64,000 nucleotides of DNA from Nocardia veterana NBRC 100344 (GTDB lineage Bacteria; Actinomycetota; Actinomycetes; Mycobacteriales; Mycobacteriaceae), in contig NZ_BAGM01000065.1 of the NCBI RefSeq assembly GCF_000308855.1, forward strand, positions 1 through 64,000. The letters are read 5' to 3'. The notes below the pieces were generated by a model. The model was given only the letters and a program-made list of their open reading frames with translations. It was not told the origin of the DNA and ran no database searches. Position 1 is the stretch's first letter. Every line of letters starts with the position of its first letter. The translations under genes and the position numbers were made by a program. Below are positions 1-7,868 of this stretch, one piece after another.

Positions 1-204
1 GTGGGTCGAGCGTCGTGGCGCGCCGCTACGGCGCACCACCATGATCGGGTATTCGACGGTGCCGAGCGGGGCGGCGGTCGCGGAACCGAGCAGCATACCG
101 ATGCGGACGCCGCGTCCGCGATGGTCGCCCAGCAAGCGCGGAACCGAATCGGATTGCGGCGGTCTCGTTTTCGCCGCACTCCCCCGACCGCCCTGCCGCG
201 TCAT
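1..204 (-). CDS. N-terminus of an unidentified protein, cut by window edge
   Basis: A frame opens at ATG 204 and runs leftward off the window without a stop, giving 68 visible codons. Third positions are mostly G or C, most clearly after residue 25, and there is a hydrophobic patch (GMLLGSATAAPLG, then VEYPIMVV) before the edge. I do not recognise the family. It is divergent from the GntR regulator across a 171-base gap holding a GntR-type palindrome, so it could be a regulatory target. With so little of the protein present, the frame could be fortuitous. Confidence 0.4.
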   Translation of the reverse strand, partial: MTRQGGRGSAAKTRPPQSDSVPRLLGDHRGRGVRIGMLLGSATAAPLGTVEYPIMVVRRSGAPRRSTH

Positions 205-328
205 CGGTAGCTCCGGATACCGCCACTCCCGTCCCGACCTCCGTAGCTCGGCCCATGATCGAGCACGAACCGCACGATCGAGACAGCTCCGATAGTAGCC
301 GCACCTGTCGGCCGATCGCGGACAAAAT

Positions 329-339
329 TGGTCTGACCA
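329..339. promoter_or_regulatory. FadR-type operator palindrome
   Basis: TGGTC-T-GACCA is a perfect 5-bp inverted repeat around one central base. It matches the known core of FadR-class GntR operators (TGGTCNGACCA) and abuts the -35 box of the GntR gene, so autorepression and possible control of the divergent gene are inferred. Confidence 0.6.
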
Positions 340-340
340 C

Positions 341-369
341 TTGACCTCTTACCATCCTGCGCCTACCGT
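341..369 (+). promoter_or_regulatory. SigA-type promoter of the GntR gene
   Basis: TTGACC (341-346), 17-base spacer, TACCGT (364-369). The -10 box ends six bases before ATG 376, the arrangement of leaderless mycobacterial transcripts. No Shine-Dalgarno is seen, which agrees. Confidence 0.55.
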
Positions 370-375
370 CCGGAT

Positions 376-1107
376 ATGGCCTTTCAGCGCATCGACCGGC
401 AGACGGTCCCCGACGCGGTATTCGACCAACTGGTCGCCGAAGTGCTCGACGGTGACCTGCCCGCCGGCGCCACCCTCCCCGCGGAACGACAACTGGCCGA
501 GGCACTCGGCGTTTCCCGGCCCACGGTGCGGGAGGCGTTACGCAAACTCGCCCACACCGGCCTGATCGATGTGCGCCAGGGCGGGGCGACCACGGTGCGC
601 GACTATCGGCGCGCGGCCGGCCTGGACCTGCTGCCGCGGCTGCTCGTGCGCAACGGCCAGGTCGATCTCACCGTGGTCGCGAGCATTCTGCAGGCGCGGC
701 TGATCCTCGGTCGTGAGGTCGCGGCCCTGGCCGCCGAACACAGCGAGGCACAGCACCTTTCCGCGCTCGCCGACAGTGTCGAATCCCTTGCCGCGCAACA
801 GGGTCCGGTCGCCCAGCAGCTCGAAGCGCTGGCGTTCTGGGACCACGTCGTCGACGGCACCGGCTCGATCGTGTTCCGCTTGCTGTTCAACACACTGCGC
901 GAGGTCTACGAACCCGCCATCGTCGCCTTGGCCGAGGTGATGGCTCCGGAGGTCGGCAGCATCGACCACTACCGCGCAGTGGCCACCGCTGTCGCCGACG
1001 GCGACGCCGCGGCGGCCCGTACCGCCGCGGATACGCTGCTGCGTTTGGCGGCAACCCGATTCGAAACCGTCATGCACACGATGGAAGGTGCGAACGATGA
1101 CAGCTGA
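376..1107 (+). CDS. GntR-family transcriptional regulator (FadR subfamily, FCD domain)
   Basis: 243 aa. Residues about 10-75 form the GntR winged helix-turn-helix: LPAERQLAEALGVSRP, then TVREALRKL, then a wing near GLIDVRQGG. Residues about 90-230 are the all-helical FCD ligand-binding domain, with a FWDHVVDG segment where the family carries its D..(F/H) metal-site motif. FCD regulators sense small acids such as acyl-CoAs, lactate or sugar acids; the ligand here cannot be read. The stop overlaps the start of the next gene, a membrane fatty-acid-hydroxylase-like protein, so lipid metabolism is a reasonable guess. A FadR-type palindrome just upstream suggests autoregulation. Confidence 0.88.
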   Translation: MAFQRIDRQTVPDAVFDQLVAEVLDGDLPAGATLPAERQLAEALGVSRPTVREALRKLAHTGLIDVRQGGATTVRDYRRAAGLDLLPRLLVRNGQVDLTVVASILQARLILGREVAALAAEHSEAQHLSALADSVESLAAQQGPVAQQLEALAFWDHVVDGTGSIVFRLLFNTLREVYEPAIVALAEVMAPEVGSIDHYRAVATAVADGDAAAARTAADTLLRLAATRFETVMHTMEGANDDS

Positions 1108-1762
1108 GGCCCGCTCCCGCCGCCGGACCACGACCCTGCCCGGGGCCTTCGGCGTGTTCGTCCGGCGCCCGTCGCCGTGGATCATCGCCACGCTGGCGGC
1201 GGGCGCGCTGGCGGCCCGGATCGCGGTCGGCGACTGGCAGCCGACCGACGCACTGGTCGCCGGCGTCATGCTCGCCTCGTTTCCGTTGACCGAGTGGCTG
1301 ATTCACGTCTGCGTACTGCACTGGCGTCCCCGGCATCTGGGCCGGTTCACCCTGGATTCGCTGCTCGCTCGCAAACACCGCGAACACCATGCCGATCCGC
1401 GCCGGGTGGACCTGATCTTCATCCCGTGGCAGACCTTCCTCTGGTTGTTCCCGATCCTGATCGCCGTTGCGGCGCTGGGGTTTCCGCGCATCGGACTCGG
1501 GCTGACCTTCCTGCTCGTACTCGGCGCACTGGGGCTGGCCTACGAGTGGACGCACTGTCTGATCCACACCGACTATCAGCCGCGGAGCCGGCTCTACACC
1601 GCGATCCGCCGCAACCATCGGCTGCACCATTTCAAGAACGAGCACTACTGGTTCACCGTCACCAGCTCCGGCACGGCGGACCGCCTGCTCGGCACCTGTC
1701 CCGATCCGGCGGCCACGCCGAATTCCCGCACCGCGACCGCCTTGCACGGCACCGGGCGGTGA
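1097..1762 (+). CDS. Fatty-acid hydroxylase/sterol desaturase superfamily membrane protein
   Basis: 221 aa with about four membrane segments (near residues 25-45, 55-75, 110-130 and 130-155). Histidine clusters of the superfamily are visible: HREHH near residue 95, EWTHCLIH near 155 and HRLHHFKNEHYW near 180. These normally hold a di-iron centre that hydroxylates or desaturates a lipid chain at the cytoplasmic membrane face. ATG 1097 is chosen over GTG 1088 because GGAAGG lies eight bases upstream; it overlaps the regulator's stop by 11 bases, implying translational coupling. The substrate is unknown (fatty acid, sterol or carotenoid-like lipid). Confidence 0.8.
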   Translation: MTAEARSRRRTTTLPGAFGVFVRRPSPWIIATLAAGALAARIAVGDWQPTDALVAGVMLASFPLTEWLIHVCVLHWRPRHLGRFTLDSLLARKHREHHADPRRVDLIFIPWQTFLWLFPILIAVAALGFPRIGLGLTFLLVLGALGLAYEWTHCLIHTDYQPRSRLYTAIRRNHRLHHFKNEHYWFTVTSSGTADRLLGTCPDPAATPNSRTATALHGTGR

Positions 1763-1884
1763 CGTACCGGCCCGACCGGCGATGCCCCGGACACTCGGGG
1801 CTGTCCGAATCGCCCCGGATGTAGTGAATTGGACGGTGCGACAATCGCATCCACAACAGATCCACGGAATAGGAATTCATCCGA

Positions 1885-2103
1885 ATGAAGAAGATCGGAA
1901 CTCTCACCCTGATCGGTGCCGCAGCGGCGGCCGTCCTGTGCGGCGGCGCCGGTACCGCCGCCGCGGACCGGCCCGGCTCCGCGACTCCGGTGGTGGCGCC
2001 GGGCGAGCCGAATCCGAGCGGCACCGGCTCCTCCTCCGGCGTGACCGATCTGCTGCAGGCGCTGGCCAGCGGGAGCGCGCAGGCCACCGCCCCGACCCGG
2101 TAG
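1885..2103 (+). CDS. Small secreted protein, unknown function
   Basis: 72 aa. The N-terminus is a classical Sec signal: MKKIG, a hydrophobic Ala/Val core to about residue 20, then AGTAAAD with likely cleavage after AAA near residue 27. The mature part (about 45 aa) is rich in Gly, Ser, Pro and Thr with no recognisable fold. Short secreted peptides of this kind are common in Nocardia and Mycobacterium and usually lack a known role. It stands alone between the hydroxylase-like gene and the next gene. Confidence 0.6.
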   Translation: MKKIGTLTLIGAAAAAVLCGGAGTAAADRPGSATPVVAPGEPNPSGTGSSSGVTDLLQALASGSAQATAPTR

Positions 2104-2157
2104 TCCGGCCGGTTCCCCGCTTCGCCCGAGGTGGGGAACCGCGGCGGCGGGCCCACT

Positions 2158-2739
2158 ATGTTCGTGGGTATGCACTGGGATCAGATGACGGCCACACCCG
2201 ATGAGCTGCGCAAGCGCGCGACCCGGCTGCGGCGCGGCGTCGGTCAGCTCGGCATTCTCGAATCGATCATCACTGCGGCCGAGGGCCCGTGGCTGGGTGC
2301 GATGGATGCCGACGGCCGGGGCACGGCCGAGCTACGGATGCATCTGGCCGGACGGTATCGGGTCACCGCGGTGGTGACCAGCGCCGGCAAGCTGAGTCTC
2401 GTGCAATTGCACGAGCCCGGCGCCCGATCCGAGCGCGAGCGCGTGCTCTCACCCAAGCCCGCCCTGCGCCGGGGCTGGAACGACGACGAACCGATGCCGA
2501 AGCAACCGCAGTGGCTCGAGTACCTGCTCGACTGGGTCCGCCGGGCCAGCACCGATGTCGATCGCCGTTCCGTACTGGAGTGGCACCTCGAGGGTGCCGA
2601 TCGCCGCTTGGCCGCGATGAACGAGACCATCGAGAGTCTGCGGCTGAGCCTGTCCGAACGCGAAGAACTCCGCGACGAACTCGCCGCGGAGGTCGCCCGG
2701 CTGCGGGCCGAACTGGAAGCCCTCGAGCCGTCGCGCTGA
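2158..2739 (+). CDS. Hypothetical protein with C-terminal coiled coil
   Basis: 193 aa from ATG 2158; ATG 2170 and GTG 2131 are alternatives. The N-terminal two thirds is a mixed domain I cannot assign. Residues about 140-190 form a long charged helix with heptad character (RLAAMNETIESLRLSLSER, EELRDELAAEVARLRAEL), probably a dimerising coiled coil. No signal peptide or membrane segment is visible. It converges with the TetR gene. Function not inferred. Confidence 0.6.
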   Translation: MFVGMHWDQMTATPDELRKRATRLRRGVGQLGILESIITAAEGPWLGAMDADGRGTAELRMHLAGRYRVTAVVTSAGKLSLVQLHEPGARSERERVLSPKPALRRGWNDDEPMPKQPQWLEYLLDWVRRASTDVDRRSVLEWHLEGADRRLAAMNETIESLRLSLSEREELRDELAAEVARLRAELEALEPSR

Positions 2740-2757
2740 GGCGCGTCCCGGTTCCCT

Positions 2758-2773
2758 CGACCCGACGCCGGGT
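2758..2773. terminator. Small hairpin between convergent genes
   Basis: GACCCG-acgc-CGGGTC gives a 6-bp stem with a 4-base loop between the hypothetical gene and the TetR stop codon. There is no T-tract, so its role as a terminator is weakly supported. Confidence 0.35.
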
Positions 2774-3396
2774 CAGGTCACGATCAGCGACAGCGCCACG
2801 GGGACGAGCAGATCGGTCAACTCCGGGACCTCCGGCCGGGGCTCGGTCAGCAACCACTCGTGCGCCAGGCCGTTCACGGCACCGATCAGCACACTGGCCG
2901 ACAGAGCCGCGCTACCGCGCAGACGGGCACCGCTGCCGGCGATCGGCACGGCCACCATCTCCAGCAGGGCGACCCAGCCGTGACGGCGTTCGCGCCGATG
3001 CCGTTCCATCCGATCGCTGGCGCCGACGACTTCGATGAACGCCAATTTGGCGCGGTACGGATCGGACGTGATCGAATCCAGATAGGCCGTGAGCACCACC
3101 GCCATCGCCGCGGCCGGATCGTCGGTGGGCAGCGAACCCAGCGACCGCATCACCGCCGCGGCCGCCTCGTCCTGCACCCGGTCGTAGGCGGCGATCAGCA
3201 CATCCTCACGAGTGCGGAATTCCTCGTAGAACTGCCTCTTGGACAGGCCGGCGGCGGCGCAGACATCGGCGAGCGAACTGTCGGCGTAGCCGCGTTCGGC
3301 GAAAACCTTCGTCGCGGCGACGATGAAGCGCTGACGGCGTTCGGCCCGACGTTCGGTCACCGCACGGCCGCCGTACTGTCTGTCCGCGATCGTCAC
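2773..3396 (-). CDS. TetR-family transcriptional regulator
   Basis: 207 aa. Residues about 18-65 are the TetR DNA-binding domain: RQRFIVAATKVFAERGY, then SLADVCAAAGLSKRQFYEEF, with helix 3 at SKRQFYEE. The rest is a helical ligand-binding and dimerisation domain with no diagnostic residues. GTG 3396 is favoured by a TAGTGT -10 box six bases upstream; GTG 3360 is the alternative. It lies downstream of a secreted esterase and an acyltransferase on the same strand, so a cell-envelope target is possible but not shown. Confidence 0.88.
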   Translation of the reverse strand: MTIADRQYGGRAVTERRAERRQRFIVAATKVFAERGYADSSLADVCAAAGLSKRQFYEEFRTREDVLIAAYDRVQDEAAAAVMRSLGSLPTDDPAAAMAVVLTAYLDSITSDPYRAKLAFIEVVGASDRMERHRRERRHGWVALLEMVAVPIAGSGARLRGSAALSASVLIGAVNGLAHEWLLTEPRPEVPELTDLLVPVALSLIVT

Positions 3397-3402
3397 GGAC
3401 CC

Positions 3403-3408
3403 ACACTA
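3403..3408 (-). promoter_or_regulatory. Candidate leaderless -10 box of the TetR gene
   Basis: On the minus strand TAGTGT (TANNNT class) ends six bases before GTG 3396, matching leaderless mycobacterial transcripts. No clear -35 element is seen. Confidence 0.35.
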
Positions 3409-3458
3409 TCGGGCGTCACCGATCGTGGCAGCAGGTCGTGGGACCTCCCGCGCGCGGT

Positions 3459-4403
3459 TCACGCCGAGGAGGCGACCTGCGCCAGAATCGCCTCGTAGGC
3501 CACGGCCCACGCCGGTGACGCCGCATCGGTGAATTCGGCATGTCCGGTACCGGGCAGGATCCGCAGATCGGTACTGTCCCCCGCTCGGCGTGCGGCCTCG
3601 ATGTAGCGCCGGCTCTGCTCCACCGCGACCACTCGGTCCGCGTCGCCGTGCACGGCCGTGATGTGTACGCCCGCAGGGAGATTCGCGATCGGAGAGGCGT
3701 AGCGGTACCGCTCCGGCACCTCCGACGGCAGACCGCCGAGGAGCTTCCGGGCGAAACCGTCGTGGCCGTGTGCGACCGCGTAGTCGAGATCCAGGACCGC
3801 GGCCATCAGGGTGAGGCTGCGGATGCGCAGCCCCTGCGGTCCGGCCGCGCCGGTGGTGCGGCGGCCCGCCGCCCAGGCCGCCAACTGGCCGCCCGCCGAG
3901 TGGCCGGCCAGATGCACTCGGTTCAGGTCCAGCCGGCCGCCCGCGCGCTGCTGGACGACGGTGGCGAGAGCGCCGACCGCGTCCTCGACGTCGGTCAGCG
4001 TGACCGGCCAGCCGCCGGCTCCGTTGACCCGCCGATATTCGATGTTCCACACGGCGATACCGGACTCGGCGAGTTGCCGGGCCTGCGGGGCGAACTGGCT
4101 CAGGTCACGGTATTGGGCCCAGCCACCGCCGTGGATCAGGACCACCACCGGGCAGCGCCCCGAAGAACCGGACAGCGGGCCGCCCGCCGGCAGATACAGG
4201 TCACCGAAGGTGTCCGCCTCCCGGCCGTAGGCGATCCGGATCGGCGCGCCGACGGGTTCGGCGATCATGCCCGGAACAGGCGGACCCGCGACCCCGTCCG
4301 GTGCGGCCGGTTCCATGGCACCGAATCCGATCGCCGCCACGACGACCGCGAGAACCGCGGCCATGACCCAACGGCGCCCAGCGCCGTGTTCCACGCCCAC
4401 CAC
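3459..4403 (-). CDS. Membrane-anchored or secreted alpha/beta-hydrolase (esterase)
   Basis: 314 aa from GTG 4403, chosen because AGGAGG lies nine bases upstream. A hydrophobic segment at about residues 14-30 (VMAAVLAVVVAAIGFGAM) is a signal anchor. The catalytic domain has the HSL/kynurenine-formamidase style: oxyanion motif HGGGW near 95, nucleophile elbow GHSAGG near 170, acid in HGDADRV near 255 and histidine in GTGHAEF near 290. It would hydrolyse a carboxyl ester outside the membrane. It follows the acyltransferase-SGNH gene by 82 bases on the same strand, suggesting esterification and de-esterification of an envelope molecule; the substrate is unknown. Confidence 0.82.
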   Translation of the reverse strand: MVGVEHGAGRRWVMAAVLAVVVAAIGFGAMEPAAPDGVAGPPVPGMIAEPVGAPIRIAYGREADTFGDLYLPAGGPLSGSSGRCPVVVLIHGGGWAQYRDLSQFAPQARQLAESGIAVWNIEYRRVNGAGGWPVTLTDVEDAVGALATVVQQRAGGRLDLNRVHLAGHSAGGQLAAWAAGRRTTGAAGPQGLRIRSLTLMAAVLDLDYAVAHGHDGFARKLLGGLPSEVPERYRYASPIANLPAGVHITAVHGDADRVVAVEQSRRYIEAARRAGDSTDLRILPGTGHAEFTDAASPAWAVAYEAILAQVASSA

Positions 4404-4485
4404 GTGCGGGCACCTCCTGCTCGAGCCACTCGCAGATACCGTACTGGCAATCGAGCCGCCGTGCCCCGCACAGTGATGCGCGGCA

Positions 4486-6678
4486 CTACCACCAGTGCAG
4501 CAACGGCTCCACGGCACGGCCCAGCGGGCCCGCGAGCGTGCGCGAATAGCTGGCTGTCAGGTGATGTTCGTCGTGGTAGACGAGCACATTGCCCACCACC
4601 ACCGGGCAGACCGTGGCGTCACAGAACGCGTCGCTCAGATCGATCGGGAAGACGTTCGGGTAGCGCGCGGCGGGTTCGGCCTGCGGATCGACCGGATCGA
4701 GCGCGTCGGACCGGCGCATCCCACAGCCGATCGGATCGCCGCCGCCCGCCAGGCAGTCGGCGGCGGTATAGCGAATCTCGTTGCGGCGCAACCAGGGTGA
4801 GTCGCGGACGGTGATCACGTTCAGCCCGCGTTCGGCCAGCGCCGCCCACACGTCGACGTATTCGGGCGGGGTTTCGTCGCCGGCACCGGCCCGCGGCCGG
4901 CTACCGGTGGTGAACACCCAGTCGGGCCGGTCGACGGCGAGCCGATCCAGCACCGCGCGCGACCAATCCCGACAGTCCGGAATGGGTTCGCCCTTGTAGG
5001 TGGCGTCGGCCGCCAGGGTCAGCGGGCAGCCCATCTTCAGATACACCTGGATACGGAAGGAATACTGGGCGGCCAGTTCCTGGAACGCCGGAACCCAGTG
5101 TTCGGCATGGGAACTCCCCACGACCGCGAGCGTCCGGGTGGCGGTTCGGTCCCCGTAGGTGCAGGTGACCACGGCGCGGGTGTCCCAGTCGGCGATGCAA
5201 CCGTCCAGGGTCGGTGGCGGCAGCTCCTTCGGGGCCTGCAGCACCGTCGGTCGCATCGGCGCCTGCGGGGTCACGGCACCGCCGGCCAACGCCTCGGCGC
5301 CGGGATAGCTGACCGGGTCGAGGATGCGGTCCGGTTGTGCCGGTTGCATCCGAACGACGCCGAACTGCCATGCGGCGGTGGTCGCCACCACCGCGACGGC
5401 CAGCATCGCGATCACCGTGCCGGCCACGCGCCGGTAGGCGAGGGCGGCCCCGAGGACCGGCGCGGTACCGGTGCCCCGGCGCAACGGCTGCTCCACCGCG
5501 TGGTGCGTCGCCCAGGCCGAGACCAGCGAGACCACGACCACCGCCGCGCCGTCGCGCAGCCCCGCGCGCGAATGCCCGGACTCGGCCAGATAGAAGATCA
5601 GCAACGGCCAGTGCCACAGATAGAGCGGATAGGCCACACCGCCGAGCCATTGAGCCGCCCGCGACGCGAGCAGCCGGTTCGGCCACGGCCGTTCGGCCGC
5701 GGGCACCGCGTTGCCGGCGACGATCACCGCCACCGCCGCCAGCACCGGCAGCAGTGCCGCCGGGCCGGGAAACCGATTGGCGCCGTCCACGATCAGCCAG
5801 CCACAGGCCACCACACCCACCACACCGGCCAGCGCGGTCACGGTCCGTAGCAGGCGCGGCACCAGCAGCGCGGGTCCGGCCAGGGCCAGCGCGGAACCGG
5901 CCAGCAACTCCCACAGCCGCGCGCCGCTGTCGTAGTAGTTCCAGCCCTGATGGGTGGCCGCGCCGTGAGCGGCGTACCAGAACGAGGCCACCGCCGCCGG
6001 TGCGACGAGCGCGCCGAGCACCGGGCGCAGCAGCGCGATGCGGCCGCTACGACGCAGTAACACGGCCACGACCGCGACCACGAGGAGGGCGAGCAGGTAG
6101 AACTGTCCCTGCACGGCCATCGACCACAGATGTTGCAGCGGGCTCACCGACGGGTCCGCCGCCAGGTAGTCCGACCAGCTCAGTGCCAACCGCCAGTTCT
6201 GGTAGTAGAACAGCGCGGCCAGCGTCTGCCCGGCCAGCTCCGACCACTGGGTGTACGGGCGGGTGCAGATCGTCGCGACGACGACGGCGACCAGGACCAC
6301 GACCATCGCCGGCAGTAGGCGGCGAAGGGTGCGGCGAACGGTGAATCCCACCCCGACCGGGCCCGATTCCGCCCGCCGCACCAGCAGTCCGGTGAAGAAG
6401 TAGCCCGAGAGCACCAGGAAGACGTCCACCCCGCCCGAGACCCGCCCGAACCAGATGTGGAAGGCGACGACCAGCGCGATCGCGACACCGCGCAGTCCGT
6501 CCAGGTCGTCGCGGTAGACGGACCGGGTTCCGGTGGCGGTGCCGCCACCTCGGATTTCGGTCGCCGGTGCGGAACGTGCTGCGCGCGTGAGGTCTCCGGC
6601 TACCACGGGCGCTGCCGGTTCCCGCATTCGGGCGCCGACAGCGACACGGGAGGGTGGAGACGAACGCGAACAGACCAC
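4486..6678 (-). CDS. Acyltransferase-3/SGNH fusion (OafA-type O-acetyltransferase)
   Basis: 730 aa. After a low-complexity N-terminus, residues about 55-400 form the multipass Acyltransferase-3 domain, opening with YRDDLDGLRGVAIALVVAFH. Residues about 480-728 form an extracytoplasmic SGNH domain with the nucleophile in VVGSSHAEHW and the Asp-His pair in YHDEHHLT near the C-terminus. Such proteins carry acetyl or other acyl groups across the membrane and O-acylate surface polysaccharides or glycolipids. GTG 6678 has a weak GAGAG upstream; ATG 6627 is an alternative. It lies 33 bases after the rhomboid-like gene and before the esterase, probably one operon. Confidence 0.87.
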   Translation of the reverse strand: MVCSRSSPPSRVAVGARMREPAAPVVAGDLTRAARSAPATEIRGGGTATGTRSVYRDDLDGLRGVAIALVVAFHIWFGRVSGGVDVFLVLSGYFFTGLLVRRAESGPVGVGFTVRRTLRRLLPAMVVVLVAVVVATICTRPYTQWSELAGQTLAALFYYQNWRLALSWSDYLAADPSVSPLQHLWSMAVQGQFYLLALLVVAVVAVLLRRSGRIALLRPVLGALVAPAAVASFWYAAHGAATHQGWNYYDSGARLWELLAGSALALAGPALLVPRLLRTVTALAGVVGVVACGWLIVDGANRFPGPAALLPVLAAVAVIVAGNAVPAAERPWPNRLLASRAAQWLGGVAYPLYLWHWPLLIFYLAESGHSRAGLRDGAAVVVVSLVSAWATHHAVEQPLRRGTGTAPVLGAALAYRRVAGTVIAMLAVAVVATTAAWQFGVVRMQPAQPDRILDPVSYPGAEALAGGAVTPQAPMRPTVLQAPKELPPPTLDGCIADWDTRAVVTCTYGDRTATRTLAVVGSSHAEHWVPAFQELAAQYSFRIQVYLKMGCPLTLAADATYKGEPIPDCRDWSRAVLDRLAVDRPDWVFTTGSRPRAGAGDETPPEYVDVWAALAERGLNVITVRDSPWLRRNEIRYTAADCLAGGGDPIGCGMRRSDALDPVDPQAEPAARYPNVFPIDLSDAFCDATVCPVVVGNVLVYHDEHHLTASYSRTLAGPLGRAVEPLLHWW

Positions 6679-6711
6679 AACACGTCCACTCTCTTAGCAC
6701 GCCGCAAACCG

Positions 6712-7419
6712 TCAGCGCCACTTCGCCTTCCGAAACCACCCGGTGGGCCGGCCCGCCCGCGCGCGGGACCGGCGCGGCTCCCACAGCGGCGCCGACCGCG
6801 ATCGGGTGATCGGATAGCAGGCCGAGCCGATCAGGAAGGCCGAGAGGTGCCCGATTCCGGTGAAGGTCAGGTGGATCAGCGGCGGCGTGGCGAAACAGGC
6901 CGTCGCACCCAGCAGGTACCACCACCGCCACGGGTAGGCGATGTGATAGGTCAGCACGCCGATGATTCCGGCGAGGAAGTAGCTGACTCCGATGTCCCGG
7001 ACGTCCACCATCGCCGGGTCGGCGTGCCCGTGCCGGATCGCCCAGGCCAGCAACCCCTCACTGATATAGGTCGCCGTCACATGCGCGACCAATCCGACAC
7101 TCGCCCAGCGCAGCGCACCCAGCCATCGCTCGGCCGGCGCATGGAACACGCAATACAGGATCAGATAGGGCAGCCAGAAGTAACCGTCGATCCACAGCAG
7201 GCTGGTGACCAGCACGTGCACCGGATCGCTGTGGAGATGCGACAGATTCGTGGACCGTTCGCCCAGAAGGACCTTCAGCTCGCTGCGCGGAACCGCGTGC
7301 TGGACGACGGTGGTGAGCAGCAACACCGCCAGCCAGCCGAAGGTCCACGGCGCACTGCGCACGTAGCGCAGCACGGCCGCCGTCCGATCGGCCGTTCGCC
7401 GTGTTCGCCGGTGCCCCAT
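6712..7419 (-). CDS. Rhomboid-like integral membrane protein
   Basis: 235 aa from ATG 7419, chosen for GGAGGAG seven bases upstream. Around six membrane segments are predicted by eye. It has rhomboid-like landmarks: the loop-and-helix stretch HVLVTSLLWIDGYFWLP, GVSYFLAG where the catalytic GxSG lies in rhomboids, and GIGHLSAFLIG where the family has its catalytic histidine. Ser and His are thus both present, but the serine motif is not canonical, so it may be an active protease or an inactive pseudo-rhomboid. It is the first gene of a likely operon with the acyltransferase and esterase. Confidence 0.68.
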   Translation of the reverse strand: MGHRRTRRTADRTAAVLRYVRSAPWTFGWLAVLLLTTVVQHAVPRSELKVLLGERSTNLSHLHSDPVHVLVTSLLWIDGYFWLPYLILYCVFHAPAERWLGALRWASVGLVAHVTATYISEGLLAWAIRHGHADPAMVDVRDIGVSYFLAGIIGVLTYHIAYPWRWWYLLGATACFATPPLIHLTFTGIGHLSAFLIGSACYPITRSRSAPLWEPRRSRARAGRPTGWFRKAKWR

Positions 7420-7538
7420 CGCCGCTCCTCCACCGGCCCGACGGCGCGCCACGTCGGCCGTCGGATACCGGCCAGTCGACTGTCCGCCGAACCGCCGCGA
7501 CCGCCATCACCCACCGCGGATGATCGTGGGGTGAGGGG

Positions 7539-7567
7539 TTGCGCTCTCCCGTGGTTCGGGATATAAG
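7539..7567 (+). promoter_or_regulatory. SigA-type promoter
   Basis: TTGCGC (7539-7544), 17-base spacer, TATAAG (7562-7567). It lies 59 bases before the small gene at 7627, in an A/T-richer stretch. Confidence 0.5.
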
Positions 7568-7626
7568 AAATCTGTCTCCAGAAACATAGATTATTGCGTC
7601 ATATGGCAGGAGATCGGAGGATATTC

Positions 7627-7782
7627 GTGACAGCGTCACCTCATGTCAGCGACCGCGAATCACGGACGGCCACGCAGCATTTCGACGACACGATGATCGT
7701 GCACTGGCCCGAGCCCAGCCGGCTGGAGTCGTGGTGGAAGGCGATCATGAAACCATCCCGGCCGGCACGCCCCGCCACCTGA
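7627..7782 (+). CDS. Small hypothetical protein
   Basis: 51 aa from GTG 7627, preceded by CGGAGG six bases upstream; ATG 7603 would add eight residues. The sequence is polar with a Trp-containing centre (MIVHWPEPSRLESWWK) and a basic C-terminus. No signal peptide, membrane segment or family is recognised. A good SigA-type promoter before it and a strong hairpin after it give a complete single-gene transcription unit, which supports a real gene. Confidence 0.5.
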   Translation: MTASPHVSDRESRTATQHFDDTMIVHWPEPSRLESWWKAIMKPSRPARPAT

Positions 7783-7808
7783 TCGGACCGATCCCCTCGG
7801 TACCCACG

Positions 7809-7847
7809 CCACAGCCTCCGCGACCTCGTCCCGCGCGGGGGCTGTGG
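7809..7847. terminator. Hairpin terminator between convergent genes
   Basis: CCACAGCCTCCGCG (7809-7822) pairs with CGCGGGGGCTGTGG (7834-7847): 14 bp with one U-G wobble and an 11-base loop. It lies between convergent genes and probably ends both transcripts, although no T-tract follows. Confidence 0.65.
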
Positions 7848-7868
7848 CATGTGTGCCGATCCCGCAGC

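Noticed and set aside
26..505. A 159-codon minus-strand frame across the GntR promoter
   Set aside because: Arg-rich shadow overlapping the GntR gene. The minus-strand frame from ATG 204 has better bias and is listed instead.
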